NCBI GenBank assembly: GCA_051652645.1
Contig: JBOFUP010000036.1
Coordinates: forward strand, 5,519 to 69,518
DNA from: UBA7332 sp051652645
GTDB taxonomy: Bacteria > Bacteroidota > Bacteroidia > Bacteroidales > UBA7332
DNA: 64,000 nucleotides
Reading direction: 5' to 3'
Shown here: positions 45,601 through 55,302 of the stretch, in pieces
How positions within the stretch are numbered: position 1 is the stretch's first letter
Layout: every line of letters starts with the position of its first letter
The notes under the pieces: generated by a model
Told to the model about the DNA's origin: nothing
The model's database searches: none
The model's input: the letters and a program-made list of their open reading frames with translations, nothing else
Made by a program: the position numbers and the translations under genes

Positions 45601-47661
45601 CTACTCTTTAAACTCAAAATCCAACTCTGATATACCAATCATAGGATCATTACCTACAGTTTTCAATGAAGAAAATCGGATATACCTCCCTTGTGACCCT
45701 TGTGATAATTCAATCTCCTGCTCTATTGGATTGTTTACAATATTACCAAACTCACCTTTTGCTACAGGAGAACCCCAGTTTATACCATCCTCTGAGACAT
45801 AAATCTCATATTGTGAGACAATACCCCTTGCCCAACGGGCTTGATCTGGCGTCCATTTAAGTTTTAAAATCTCTTTTGACTCAACAAAGTCTATAACCAC
45901 ATCTTTGCTGTTTCTTGGAGAAATCCATGCTGTATTAATATTCTCATCAAATATAACTCTACCAGCTAGAGAATCCCCTACAACTGCCCAACTCTCCTTT
46001 GTATGTTTAAACTCTCTTGATGCTAAATCACTCGTACTCTTGCCTGAAATTGCAATTGCATTAATACTTCCTAGCTGATTATACATAAACGGCTCTTTAT
46101 ATATCTTGCCTTTGCCTTTCGATGGTCTTTTCCCATCAGTAGTATAGATAATATCTGCATATTGATCTCCATTGCTTATTCTTACAAAACCATCCTTGTC
46201 TCGACGGATTGACGGAATAGCCTGAGCTACCGTTGCATTAAATATCTCTAGTGTTGAAAGCTCTATCTTTGTATGACTTTCCTCTAGTTTTACTCTGATA
46301 GCTTTAGCGCTTAACTCCGGATATCTTAGTATTCGCTTATAACCTATGGTTGTCTGGCTATCTATAATCTGCCACTTTTTATCAATTAGAGCCTCGATGG
46401 TAAATCGTTTTACACTTTGACCATTCGTTATATTCTCACACAACATAATTCTGTTGAACTTAGTCTCTCGTGGGAACACTACCTCAACGTACGATCCTGT
46501 ATTCAACTCAATAAAGGTATTCATATCACCATCAATAAGGGGCTCTTTATCGATGCTCTTTCCGTCTAAGATAAGAGATATTTTATCTCCTATAAGATTA
46601 GAAGATAATTCCTTATTGTATTGATTATACCAATCAACTAGCCTAGCTGAATCGACCGGATGAACCAATCCATCCTTATTCGGAGGTATATTAAGTAATA
46701 ATAAGCTATTACGCCCCACACTCTCATAATATATATCTACCATCTTTGAGAGTGACTTTAGTTTATGATCCTCTGAGAAATGATAATACCATCCCGGTCT
46801 TATAGAGACATCTGTCTCGGATGGCATCCAAGTTGTACCGTCTACATGACCCCTGTTAAGTTGATGGCGAACAGCTTCGCCTTGTCTAAACTCCCCTATA
46901 GTGCTCCAATGCTCTTCTCCAGCAAACCCCTCTTCGTTGCCAACCCAACGAATATCAGCAATTGCACCTCCATGAATAATACAATTAGGCTGCAATCGTT
47001 TTACGATAGATGATATCCTCTCCCAATCATAATAATCATCAGAGATATTTCGTGTGTGCAGAGAGTCTGTGCCATAGTAACCACGCCCCCCATTGGCACC
47101 ATCAAACCATATCTCAAATATATCTCCATAGTTAGTGAGCAACTCCTCTAATTGGCCGCATAGATAATCATTATACTCTGGCTTGCCATAATCAGGATGG
47201 TTACAATCCCATGGTGATAGATACAGCCCCATCTTTAGTCCTGCCTCTTTGCACGCATCACTAAACTCCTTGACCAAATCACCATTACCTAATCTCCAAG
47301 GAGAGTTTTTTACACTATGCTCGGTGTATTCTGACGGCCATAAACAAAACCCATCATGATGTTTAGCTGTCAATATTACACCCTTCAATCCAGCTTGTTT
47401 ACATGTAGCAACCCACTGTCTGCAATCTAATTTTGATGGATTGAATAACTTCGGAGACTCATTCCCATAGCCCCACTCCATATCTGTGAATGTATTTATA
47501 CTAAAGTGTATAAATGCGATAGTTTCCATCTTTTGCCACTCTAATTGTAGTTCAGAAGGCTTGGGTAATTCTTTCGCCTCAAGTACGGAAAAAGGAGATA
47601 ATAGTGCAGATGTAATTACCCCAGCCTTAAGAAGCGAGGATAAACAATAGTTTCTTTTCAT
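45601..47661 (-). CDS. GH29 alpha-L-fucosidase, exported
   Basis: A 686-residue secreted glycosidase that should release alpha-linked fucose from host or plant glycans. A signal peptide covers about 1-29. The GH29 catalytic barrel (40-350) includes AKHHDGFCLWPS (99-110) and the nucleophile in EIWFDGANGG (D187). Beyond 350 come a F5/8-type carbohydrate-binding-like region, a chitobiase-type C-terminal segment (around IIYTTDGKRPSKGKG) and a final discoidin-like domain. It is monocistronic, with only a broken SusC downstream. Fucose linkage cannot be predicted. Confidence 0.93.
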   Translation of the reverse strand: MKRNYCLSSLLKAGVITSALLSPFSVLEAKELPKPSELQLEWQKMETIAFIHFSINTFTDMEWGYGNESPKLFNPSKLDCRQWVATCKQAGLKGVILTAKHHDGFCLWPSEYTEHSVKNSPWRLGNGDLVKEFSDACKEAGLKMGLYLSPWDCNHPDYGKPEYNDYLCGQLEELLTNYGDIFEIWFDGANGGRGYYGTDSLHTRNISDDYYDWERISSIVKRLQPNCIIHGGAIADIRWVGNEEGFAGEEHWSTIGEFRQGEAVRHQLNRGHVDGTTWMPSETDVSIRPGWYYHFSEDHKLKSLSKMVDIYYESVGRNSLLLLNIPPNKDGLVHPVDSARLVDWYNQYNKELSSNLIGDKISLILDGKSIDKEPLIDGDMNTFIELNTGSYVEVVFPRETKFNRIMLCENITNGQSVKRFTIEALIDKKWQIIDSQTTIGYKRILRYPELSAKAIRVKLEESHTKIELSTLEIFNATVAQAIPSIRRDKDGFVRISNGDQYADIIYTTDGKRPSKGKGKIYKEPFMYNQLGSINAIAISGKSTSDLASREFKHTKESWAVVGDSLAGRVIFDENINTAWISPRNSKDVVIDFVESKEILKLKWTPDQARWARGIVSQYEIYVSEDGINWGSPVAKGEFGNIVNNPIEQEIELSQGSQGRYIRFSSLKTVGNDPMIGISELDFEFKE

Positions 47662-48101
47662 TGGGTTTTGATTTAGTTGTATTTTCTACAGTTTTAAATT
47701 CAGGTTATGCATTTAACTATCTAAGTTTATTATCAATTCAAGTTGACATTTACATTTCTCATCATGCGAATATAGTAATGATAATCTACTACTAACGAAT
47801 TTAATTTATCATAAAGACACATTAGCCACACACTTTATGAAAAATAAACACCTCCGTGAGAGAATATTTATAACTTTGCAATGTTTGATTAATGATCAGT
47901 ATACACTTAAATACAACTTAATCAAGTAACAAACAAAAGATTATGAAATATCTTCACACATAAACTAACTTAATAGAGTTACAGACATGTAGATATCATA
48001 CCCAATAGTTATAAAAAGTGTAACATACACTTGTGGTTTTTATCATATTGACAAGCGCGTCTTATAACTAACTGGTAGTTCATGTAACACATCAATGCAT
48101 T
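47662..48101. other. Noncoding gap upstream of the PAPS-sulfotransferase operon
   Basis: About 440 AT-rich bases between divergent genes. A TAACTTTG element at 47871-47878 could start a transcript near 47885, leaving an unusually long leader of about 215 bases before cysQ. That leader has a small hairpin (AGTGTA-ACA-TACACT, 48017-48031) followed by a short T-rich stretch. No known riboswitch was recognised. Confidence 0.5.
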
Positions 48102-48890
48102 ATGAAATATTTATTAACCCTAGCGATTACTGCTGCCATAAATGCTGGAGCAGAGATAATGAAAATATATAACGACCCAACTTCTGATTTTGAGGTCGAG
48201 ATAAAGAGTGATAACTCCCCACTTACAATTGCAGACAAGAGAAGTAATGATGTGATTACATCATTACTAAAAGAGTCTAATATTCCTATATTAAGTGAGG
48301 AGATTAAGCAGGCTCCTTTCTCTGAACGTAAAGATTGGGATACCCTTTGGGTTGTTGATCCGATAGATGGTACAAAAGAGTTCATTAAAAAGAATGGGGA
48401 ATTCACTGTTAATATAGCATTAGTAAGAAATCATACCCCTATCATTGGTGTTGTTTATCTTCCCGCAAAAGGGCTACTCTATTTTGCTCAAGAAGAATTA
48501 GGGGCCTTCAAAATAAGAACTAGTAGCTCGGATATGGAAAATATCTTATTGAACTCAATAAAATTACCTATTGAGCGTTCACAAAAAATATATCGAGTAG
48601 TAGCCTCAAGATCTCACAGCAACGAAGAGACGAATACTTTCATAGAGAATCTAAGAAAAACACACGGCAATGTAGAGCTTGTAAGCAGTGGTAGTTCAAT
48701 TAAAATATGTCTGGTTGCTGAGGGAAGTGCAGACATATACCCAAGATTTGGTCCTACTATGGAGTGGGATACTGCGGCTGGACATGCAATTGCACTGTAT
48801 GCAGGCAAAGAACTAGTTGATGCCTATTCAAATAAACCTTTACTTTACAATAAAGAGAATCTTCTAAATACTTATTTTATTGTAAAGTAA
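48102..48890 (+). CDS. cysQ: 3'(2'),5'-bisphosphate nucleotidase CysQ
   Basis: Removes PAP, the inhibitory by-product of PAPS use, by converting it to AMP. The 262-residue inositol-monophosphatase-fold protein has metal ligands in LSEEIK (E66/E67) and DPIDGTKEF (D86, D89), and the late motif WDTAAGHA. It is the first gene of an operon continuing to 56256, with the next gene 15 bases away. Having PAP removal in the same transcript as a sulfotransferase fits, because sulfotransferases release PAP. Confidence 0.95.
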   Translation: MKYLLTLAITAAINAGAEIMKIYNDPTSDFEVEIKSDNSPLTIADKRSNDVITSLLKESNIPILSEEIKQAPFSERKDWDTLWVVDPIDGTKEFIKKNGEFTVNIALVRNHTPIIGVVYLPAKGLLYFAQEELGAFKIRTSSSDMENILLNSIKLPIERSQKIYRVVASRSHSNEETNTFIENLRKTHGNVELVSSGSSIKICLVAEGSADIYPRFGPTMEWDTAAGHAIALYAGKELVDAYSNKPLLYNKENLLNTYFIVK

Positions 48891-48905
48891 TATCTATTTA
48901 ATCAT

Positions 48906-50711
48906 ATGACACTACAAGGAGTTCTTGTTCTTGTTCTAATCATTGTGATGATAGCCGTCTTAATGAAGGACAGAATGCGACCAGGGATAACACTATTCAC
49001 TGTAGTAGTTATTATGCTTCTTTTTGGAATAATTGATTCTGAAGAAGCTCTCTCTGGCTTCAGTAATAGAGGGATGATAACCGTGGGCTTACTTTATCTC
49101 GTCAGCGAAGGTGTAAGTCGTAGTGGTGCTTTACGAAGAATAGCCTCAGTAATGTTCCCAACAAAAAGAGGATACGTCCCACGTATGTTAACTAAAATGC
49201 TTGTACCAGTTGCTGGTTTATCTGCCTTTTTGAATAACACACCAATAGTAATAATCTTTGCTCCAATGTTTAAACAGTGGGCTGAAACCCTTGGAGTACC
49301 CTATAAAAAGATACTTATTCCTCTTTCATTTGCTACAATATTAGGAGGTATGTGTACTGTAATTGGTACCACAACAAATCTTGTTGTAGACGGACTTATG
49401 ATCAGTGCAACAGGCAAAGGTCTAGCTCTCTTTGAGATTGGTAAAGTTGGTATTCCTATCGCAATAGTTGGATTGATATACCTATTATTCGTATCTCGAT
49501 TCTTACTTCCTGGCTCATCAAAAGAGTCTAGAACAAAAATAGGAGTAATTAAGGAGTATTTCTATGATGTAACGGTTCCTAACTCTAGTAGTTTCATAGG
49601 GATGAGTGTAACAAATGGAACACTCGAAGCATTACCTGATATGAATGTGCAATCAATTCACAGAGCAGGTAAGACAATTGAAACTGATGATAGGGTATTA
49701 TCAATAGAGAGTGGTGATCAGATAAGACTTTCGGGTACATCTCAAGGTATACATAGGATAGTTGCTACTCCTGGATTAATGCTAAATGCTTTAGATAATT
49801 GTGATGCTGATTTTAGAAAAAGAGCCACCAAACAGGTAGAATCTGTACTCGCTCCTCGTTTTCCTGGCATTGGTAGAACACTAGAGGAGTTTGATTTCTT
49901 TAGGCACTATGGTGCTATCGTAATGGCCATTCAAAGAAATGGTCATAGGATGACTGAAGGATTGAATAAAATAAAATTACAAGAGGGTGACAACTTAGTT
50001 CTCTTAACTGATAGTACATTTATTCAGACATGGGGTGATTCAAGCGTGTTCTATCTTCTTGCTGAAACAGGTGAGATAAGGCAAAGCAACTCGCAGAAAA
50101 AACGCATATTTGTGTTACTTATTACTCTACTGATGGTTCTTGGTGCTGCTATAGGTGACAAACTTGACCTTCCATGGGGATTCAAAGCTGATATGCTATC
50201 TATGGCTGCTATTACAGTTGTCGTTATGGCGTGGACAAACATTTTCCCAGCTAAGAAATATACAAAGTTTATAAGTTGGGACATACTCATAACTATAGCT
50301 TGTGCACTAGCTATAAGTAAAGGAATGATAAACTCTGGGTTAGCAGGAGTTATTGCAAAACACACCATAGGTAATGTCTATCAATTTGGACCACACGCTG
50401 TTCTTGCAATCTTGTTCTTGATTACCTGCATGTTCACTGAGATAATAACGAATAATGCAGCTGCTGCTCTTGCATTCCCCATTGCACTTGAAGCCTCTAA
50501 CCAGTTTGGAGTAGACCCTCTGCCATTCTTCATTACTATATGTATTGCGGCATCTGCTAGTTTCCTTACCCCTTTTGGGTATCAGACTAACCTTATAATC
50601 CAAGGTATTGGAGACTATAAATTTACTGACTTTATAAAATGTGGGCTTCCACTTTCTATTTTGACCTTTATAATGACTGTTATACTTGTGCCATTAATCT
50701 GGCCATTCTAA
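48906..50711 (+). CDS. SLC13-family sulfate permease with TrkA-C domains
   Basis: Inner-membrane anion transporter, here most likely for sulfate. The 601-residue product has about ten helices in two halves (1-205 and 400-601), with the SNT-type motifs NNTPIVIIFAPM and TTTNLVVDGLM in the first half and TNNAAAALAFPIAL in the second. Between them lie two TrkA-C-type domains (about 215-300 and 315-395). It sits between cysQ and cysC, which is strong context for sulfate rather than dicarboxylates. Confidence 0.88.
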   Translation: MTLQGVLVLVLIIVMIAVLMKDRMRPGITLFTVVVIMLLFGIIDSEEALSGFSNRGMITVGLLYLVSEGVSRSGALRRIASVMFPTKRGYVPRMLTKMLVPVAGLSAFLNNTPIVIIFAPMFKQWAETLGVPYKKILIPLSFATILGGMCTVIGTTTNLVVDGLMISATGKGLALFEIGKVGIPIAIVGLIYLLFVSRFLLPGSSKESRTKIGVIKEYFYDVTVPNSSSFIGMSVTNGTLEALPDMNVQSIHRAGKTIETDDRVLSIESGDQIRLSGTSQGIHRIVATPGLMLNALDNCDADFRKRATKQVESVLAPRFPGIGRTLEEFDFFRHYGAIVMAIQRNGHRMTEGLNKIKLQEGDNLVLLTDSTFIQTWGDSSVFYLLAETGEIRQSNSQKKRIFVLLITLLMVLGAAIGDKLDLPWGFKADMLSMAAITVVVMAWTNIFPAKKYTKFISWDILITIACALAISKGMINSGLAGVIAKHTIGNVYQFGPHAVLAILFLITCMFTEIITNNAAAALAFPIALEASNQFGVDPLPFFITICIAASASFLTPFGYQTNLIIQGIGDYKFTDFIKCGLPLSILTFIMTVILVPLIWPF

Positions 50712-50723
50712 CGAAATAAAAAG

Positions 50724-51326
50724 ATGAAACATAATAATATTTATCCCATTTTCGATGTTATGCTCAATCGTGACAATCGTGAGGAGCTCCTTAAACAAAA
50801 ATCTAAGGTGATATGGTTTACAGGGTTATCCGGTTCTGGCAAGAGCACGTTAGCTGTAGCATTAGAGAAATATCTATACGATAATAAACATATATCCTAC
50901 CTTCTAGATGGTGACAATGTAAGGAGTGGTATCAATAACAACCTTAGCTTCTCTGATGAGGATAGAGTAGAAAATATTCGTAGAGTTGCTGAGGTATCTA
51001 AACTATTTGTTGACTGTGGGGTTATCGTTATAGCTGCATTCATAAGCCCAACAAATGATATCCGCAAGTTGGCCGAAGAGATTATTGGAAAAGAGAACTT
51101 CATTGAAGTATTCGTAAGCACTCCATTAGAAGTATGTGAGGATAGAGATGTAAAAGGGCTTTACGCAAAGGCTAGACGTGGTGAGATAAAAAACTTCACA
51201 GGTATTTCAGCACCCTTCGAAGCTCCATTAAACCCATCTATATCTATTGACACATCATTAAACTCTCTAGAAGAGTCTCTAAACACCCTTCTAGAGACAA
51301 TTATTCCTCAAATAAAAAGAGGCTAA
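50724..51326 (+). CDS. cysC: Adenylylsulfate (APS) kinase
   Basis: Phosphorylates APS to PAPS, the sulfate donor. The 200-residue enzyme has an intact P-loop GLSGSGKST (34-42), LDGDNVRSGI (61-70), the substrate loop LSFSDEDRVENIRR and SPTNDIR, and a lid with KARRGEIKNFTGI. All key positions look functional, in contrast to the APS-kinase-like domain at the end of CysN in the same operon. It is 12 bases after the permease gene. Confidence 0.96.
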   Translation: MKHNNIYPIFDVMLNRDNREELLKQKSKVIWFTGLSGSGKSTLAVALEKYLYDNKHISYLLDGDNVRSGINNNLSFSDEDRVENIRRVAEVSKLFVDCGVIVIAAFISPTNDIRKLAEEIIGKENFIEVFVSTPLEVCEDRDVKGLYAKARRGEIKNFTGISAPFEAPLNPSISIDTSLNSLEESLNTLLETIIPQIKRG

Positions 51327-51364
51327 CTCAAAAGAGTATAAACGTAAAATTAAATGTTCAAGTT

Positions 51365-52273
51365 ATGTCAGAGTACAGTTTAAGCCACCTAAGACAGCTA
51401 GAGGCTGAGTCAATACATATTATTCGTGAGGTAGCTGCAGAGTTTGAAAATCCTGTAATGCTATATTCTATAGGCAAAGATTCATCAGTTATGGTGCGCC
51501 TTGCAGAAAAAGCATTTGCTCCAGGGAAAGTGCCATTTCCATTGATGCACATAGATTCAAAGTGGAAATTTAAGGAGATGATCGAGTTTAGAGAGAACTA
51601 TGCTAAGGAGCATGGTTGGAATCTAATTGTAGAACATAACAAGGAGGCTTTCGAGGATGGAGTTGGTCCTTTTACTCATGGCAGTAAAGTTCACACCGAC
51701 TTGATGAAAACTCAAGCTCTTCTAGCAGCACTTAAAAAGCATGGTTTCGATGCTGCTTTTGGGGGTGCTCGTCGTGACGAAGAGAAATCTCGCGCTAAAG
51801 AGAGAATATACTCTTTTAGAGACCGATATCAACAGTGGGACCCAAAAAATCAGAGACCTGAGTTATGGGATATCTACAACGCGAAGGTAAACAAAGGAGA
51901 ATCTATACGTGTGTTCCCTCTTTCAAACTGGACTGAATTAGATATTTGGCAATATATAAGATTGGAAAACATACCTATCGTACCTCTATATTTTGCGAAG
52001 GAGAGACCTGTAGTTGAAATGGATGGGTCTCTTATTATGGTTGATGATGACAGAATGCCTCTTGAGCTAGCTGAAAAAGCTGAGTTGAAGATGGTAAGAT
52101 TCAGAACTCTTGGTTGCTACCCTCTTACTGGAGCAATAGAGTCTGATGCTGCAACAATAGAAGATATAGTAGCAGAAATGATGAGAACAACCAAATCTGA
52201 ACGCTCAACTCGTGTCATAGACTTCGATCAAGAGGCTAGCATGGAACAGAAGAAGCGCGAGGGATATTTCTAA
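51365..52273 (+). CDS. cysD: Sulfate adenylyltransferase subunit 2
   Basis: Catalytic subunit that joins sulfate to ATP, making APS, in complex with CysN. The 302-residue product is of the PP-loop type: YSIGKDSSVMVRLA (37-50), the GGARRDEEKSRAKER segment and the late LGCYPLTGAIES. It is 38 bases after cysC and 18 bases before cysN. Confidence 0.97.
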   Translation: MSEYSLSHLRQLEAESIHIIREVAAEFENPVMLYSIGKDSSVMVRLAEKAFAPGKVPFPLMHIDSKWKFKEMIEFRENYAKEHGWNLIVEHNKEAFEDGVGPFTHGSKVHTDLMKTQALLAALKKHGFDAAFGGARRDEEKSRAKERIYSFRDRYQQWDPKNQRPELWDIYNAKVNKGESIRVFPLSNWTELDIWQYIRLENIPIVPLYFAKERPVVEMDGSLIMVDDDRMPLELAEKAELKMVRFRTLGCYPLTGAIESDAATIEDIVAEMMRTTKSERSTRVIDFDQEASMEQKKREGYF

Positions 52274-52291
52274 TTTCAAAAGAGGAACAAA

Positions 52292-54163
52292 ATGGATTCA
52301 AAACTAAATATTAAAGAGTTTCTTGACAAAGATGAGAAGAAGGATCTTCTTCGTCTACTTACTGCTGGGTCGGTTGATGATGGAAAGTCAACACTTATAG
52401 GCCGTCTACTTTATGACAGCAAAAAGCTTTATGATGATCAACTAGATGCTCTTAAGAAAGATAGTAAGAGAGTTGGAAATGCTGGTGAAGGCGAGATTGA
52501 TTACTCTCTTCTGCTCGATGGGCTTAAAGCCGAAAGGGAACAAGGTATAACTATTGACGTTGCTTATCGCTACTTCTCGACTAATGAACGTAAGTTTATT
52601 ATAGCAGACACTCCAGGGCATGAACAGTACACTAGAAACATGATCACTGGTGGATCAACTGCTAACCTTGCTATAATTCTTGTTGATGCTCGTACGGGTG
52701 TTATAACACAAACTAAGAGACACACATTCTTAGTTTCTCTACTTGGCATAAAGCATGTTGTACTTGCGGTAAACAAGATGGACCTAGTGAACTATGATGA
52801 ATCAGTATTCAATTCAATTGTAGCTGATTATAAGAAGTTCGTTACCAGACTTGATATACCAGACATAAAACCAATACCACTTTCAGCCCTAAAAGGAGAT
52901 AACGTGGTAGAGAAGAGCAATGCTATGCCTTGGTATAATGGCGAAGCTCTTCTTGAGTTCCTTGAAAATGTTCATATAGGTAGTGATTCAAACTTCACAG
53001 ATTTTAGATATCCTGTGCAGTATGTACTTAGACCAAACCTAGACTTTAGAGGTTTCTCAGCAAAAATCTCTTCTGGTATAGTGCGAAAAGGTGATGAGAT
53101 CGTAACCCTACCTTCGGGAAAACGTTCAAAAGTAAAAGGCATTCATGTTTACGAGGGAGAGATAGAAGAGGCGTTTACTCCTATGTCAGTAACTCTAACT
53201 CTAGAGGATGAGATAGATATCTCTCGAGGGGAAATGATTGTGCATCCAGATAATCAACCTTCTATAGATAGACACTTCGAGGCTATGTTAGTTTGGATGG
53301 ATGAAAACTCTATGGACACCAAGAAGCAGTTCTACATAAAACACACATCCAACAATACCAAAGCTCGTATTGATGAGATAAGATACAAGGTTGATGTAAA
53401 CACTCTTGAGCAGTCAAAGGTTGATTCTTTCGCGCTCAATGAAATTGGACGTGTTGTCATAACTACTAACAAACCGCTATTCTTCGACTCATACAAAAAG
53501 AATAGAAATACTGGTTCTTTCATCCTTATTGACCCTATCACCAACAACACTTGTGGCGTTGGTATGATAATCGAGAAGCTAAACAATAAAGATCTTCCAT
53601 CTAGAATAGTTGACATTAAAGAGAGCTTCAAAAACAGAGAGGCATACTCGCTGATAAGTACTAGAGAAAGAGAAGATAAATATGGACAGAGAGGTCAAAC
53701 AATCTGGATTACGGGCAACGCTAATAGCGGTAAAAGAGAACTAGCTTATCTGCTTGAAAGAAGACTTTTTGATGAGGATAGGATAGCTGTGGTGTTTGAT
53801 GGATCTACAGTTAGAGCAGGGCTATCAAGCGAGTTAGACTTCTCTCCTGCTGATCGTGCAGAGAGTCTTCGACGTGTTGCTAATGCTTGTAGAATACTCA
53901 ACGAGCAGGGTGTAATTACAATATGTTCATTTAGGTCACCTGACCACGAGATACGTGAACAAGTCAAAGAGATAATTAGACCTGATCGTTTTACACTTAT
54001 ATACATTGATGAGCCTATCGATATGTGTAAAAAAGATACAGACAAAAAGGATCTCAACAAAATGCCCGAGGTAGATGTTAAGTATGAGATCCCTACAAAT
54101 GCTGACTACACTATTAACAACAAGAATTTAGATAGCATAGAGGATCTAATTCGAAGATTATAA
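52292..54163 (+). CDS. cysN: Sulfate adenylyltransferase subunit 1 with degenerate APS-kinase-like C-terminus
   Basis: GTPase subunit that drives APS formation. The 623-residue product has G1 GSVDDGKST (26-34), a G3 DTPGHEQYTR motif, a G4 NKMD motif and EF-Tu-like beta domains up to about 430. From about 468 it continues into a domain shaped like APS kinase, as in bifunctional CysNC. There the P-loop reads GNANSGKRE (475-483) instead of GLSGSGKST, and DGDNVR has become DGSTVR. This domain is probably not a kinase; a separate intact cysC lies upstream. It may be structural or regulatory. Confidence 0.92.
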   Translation: MDSKLNIKEFLDKDEKKDLLRLLTAGSVDDGKSTLIGRLLYDSKKLYDDQLDALKKDSKRVGNAGEGEIDYSLLLDGLKAEREQGITIDVAYRYFSTNERKFIIADTPGHEQYTRNMITGGSTANLAIILVDARTGVITQTKRHTFLVSLLGIKHVVLAVNKMDLVNYDESVFNSIVADYKKFVTRLDIPDIKPIPLSALKGDNVVEKSNAMPWYNGEALLEFLENVHIGSDSNFTDFRYPVQYVLRPNLDFRGFSAKISSGIVRKGDEIVTLPSGKRSKVKGIHVYEGEIEEAFTPMSVTLTLEDEIDISRGEMIVHPDNQPSIDRHFEAMLVWMDENSMDTKKQFYIKHTSNNTKARIDEIRYKVDVNTLEQSKVDSFALNEIGRVVITTNKPLFFDSYKKNRNTGSFILIDPITNNTCGVGMIIEKLNNKDLPSRIVDIKESFKNREAYSLISTREREDKYGQRGQTIWITGNANSGKRELAYLLERRLFDEDRIAVVFDGSTVRAGLSSELDFSPADRAESLRRVANACRILNEQGVITICSFRSPDHEIREQVKEIIRPDRFTLIYIDEPIDMCKKDTDKKDLNKMPEVDVKYEIPTNADYTINNKNLDSIEDLIRRL

Positions 54164-54173
54164 AGATTATTAT

Positions 54174-55292
54174 ATGGGATTACTCGAATTTAGTAAACTA
54201 CCTGTAAACACCTTGGTAGGAGCAAAATGGAAAACCTTTCAAAGAACAGCTAAAGGTAGTACCATAGACAAAGGTTATAAAAGCAAATACTATTTGACAA
54301 AATCTATCTGTCGTCTCCTTTCTCTTTTACAGCCTATAGAGGATGCTAAAGTTAAAAGGCTTACTCAGAATGATTGTTTTGAGTTCGAACAAGAGCCTGT
54401 TTTCATACTTGGTCACTGGAGAAGCGGAACAACGTTTCTCCACACCATACTCTCTCTTGACAAACACTTTGGCTACAATACTACTTACCAAACAGTATTC
54501 CCAAATCTTATGCTTTTTGGTCAAAGCTTCTTCAAAAAGAGTATGGCATACCTTATGCCTGATAAGCGTCCAACCGACAATATGGAGCTGAACGTTGATC
54601 TGCCTCAAGAAGAGGAGTTTGCGCTTTCTAACCTGACACCTGTGAGTTATTACAACTTCTGGTTCTACCCTAAAAGATGGAGTGAATTCAGAGATAAATA
54701 TCTAACATTTAAAGATGCTTCAAAAGAGGAGTTAGAAGAGTTTAAAGAGACATTTCGCGAATTGGTGAGAGTTTCTCTTCACAACACCAATGGAACACAG
54801 TTTCTATCTAAGAACCCTCCACACACGGCTCGTATCAAAGAGATTCTTGAGATATACCCGAATGCTAAATTCATATACCTCATGCGTAATCCATATACGG
54901 TATTCGAGTCTACTAGATCATTCTTCACAAATACAATACAGCCATTGAAACTGCAAGATATCTCTGAAAGTGAGATAGAACAGCACATCATAGATGTATA
55001 CAAGATAATGTATGAGAAGTATGAGAAAGAGAAATCATTAATCCCTAAGGGTAACTTAATAGAGATTAAGTTTGAAGATGTTGAAAAGGATGCTCTTGAG
55101 GTTACAAAGAGAATATATGATCAACTTTCTCTTACTGGATTTGAAGAGGCTAGAGAGGATATAGAGACTTACCTTAACAAGAAAAAAGGATACAAAAAGA
55201 ATAGTTATAAATATAATCCACGAACTATCGAGATTGTAGAAAGCAACTGGGGTTTTGCTCTAGAACAGTGGGGATACGACTTGGAAAAATAG
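54174..55292 (+). CDS. PAPS-dependent sulfotransferase
   Basis: Transfers sulfate from PAPS to an acceptor, probably a small molecule or lipid. The 372-residue protein has the 5'-phosphosulfate-binding loop GHWRSGTTFL (80-89) and the 3'-phosphate motif IYLMRNPYTVFEST (234-247). No signal peptide is seen, so it acts inside the cell. It starts 10 bases after cysN and 10 bases before the next gene. From memory, Bacteroides sulfotransferases in PAPS-gene neighbourhoods have been reported to sulfate sterols; the acceptor here is not deducible from sequence. Confidence 0.9.
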   Translation: MGLLEFSKLPVNTLVGAKWKTFQRTAKGSTIDKGYKSKYYLTKSICRLLSLLQPIEDAKVKRLTQNDCFEFEQEPVFILGHWRSGTTFLHTILSLDKHFGYNTTYQTVFPNLMLFGQSFFKKSMAYLMPDKRPTDNMELNVDLPQEEEFALSNLTPVSYYNFWFYPKRWSEFRDKYLTFKDASKEELEEFKETFRELVRVSLHNTNGTQFLSKNPPHTARIKEILEIYPNAKFIYLMRNPYTVFESTRSFFTNTIQPLKLQDISESEIEQHIIDVYKIMYEKYEKEKSLIPKGNLIEIKFEDVEKDALEVTKRIYDQLSLTGFEEAREDIETYLNKKKGYKKNSYKYNPRTIEIVESNWGFALEQWGYDLEK

Positions 55293-55302
55293 TTTTCTGC
55301 TT

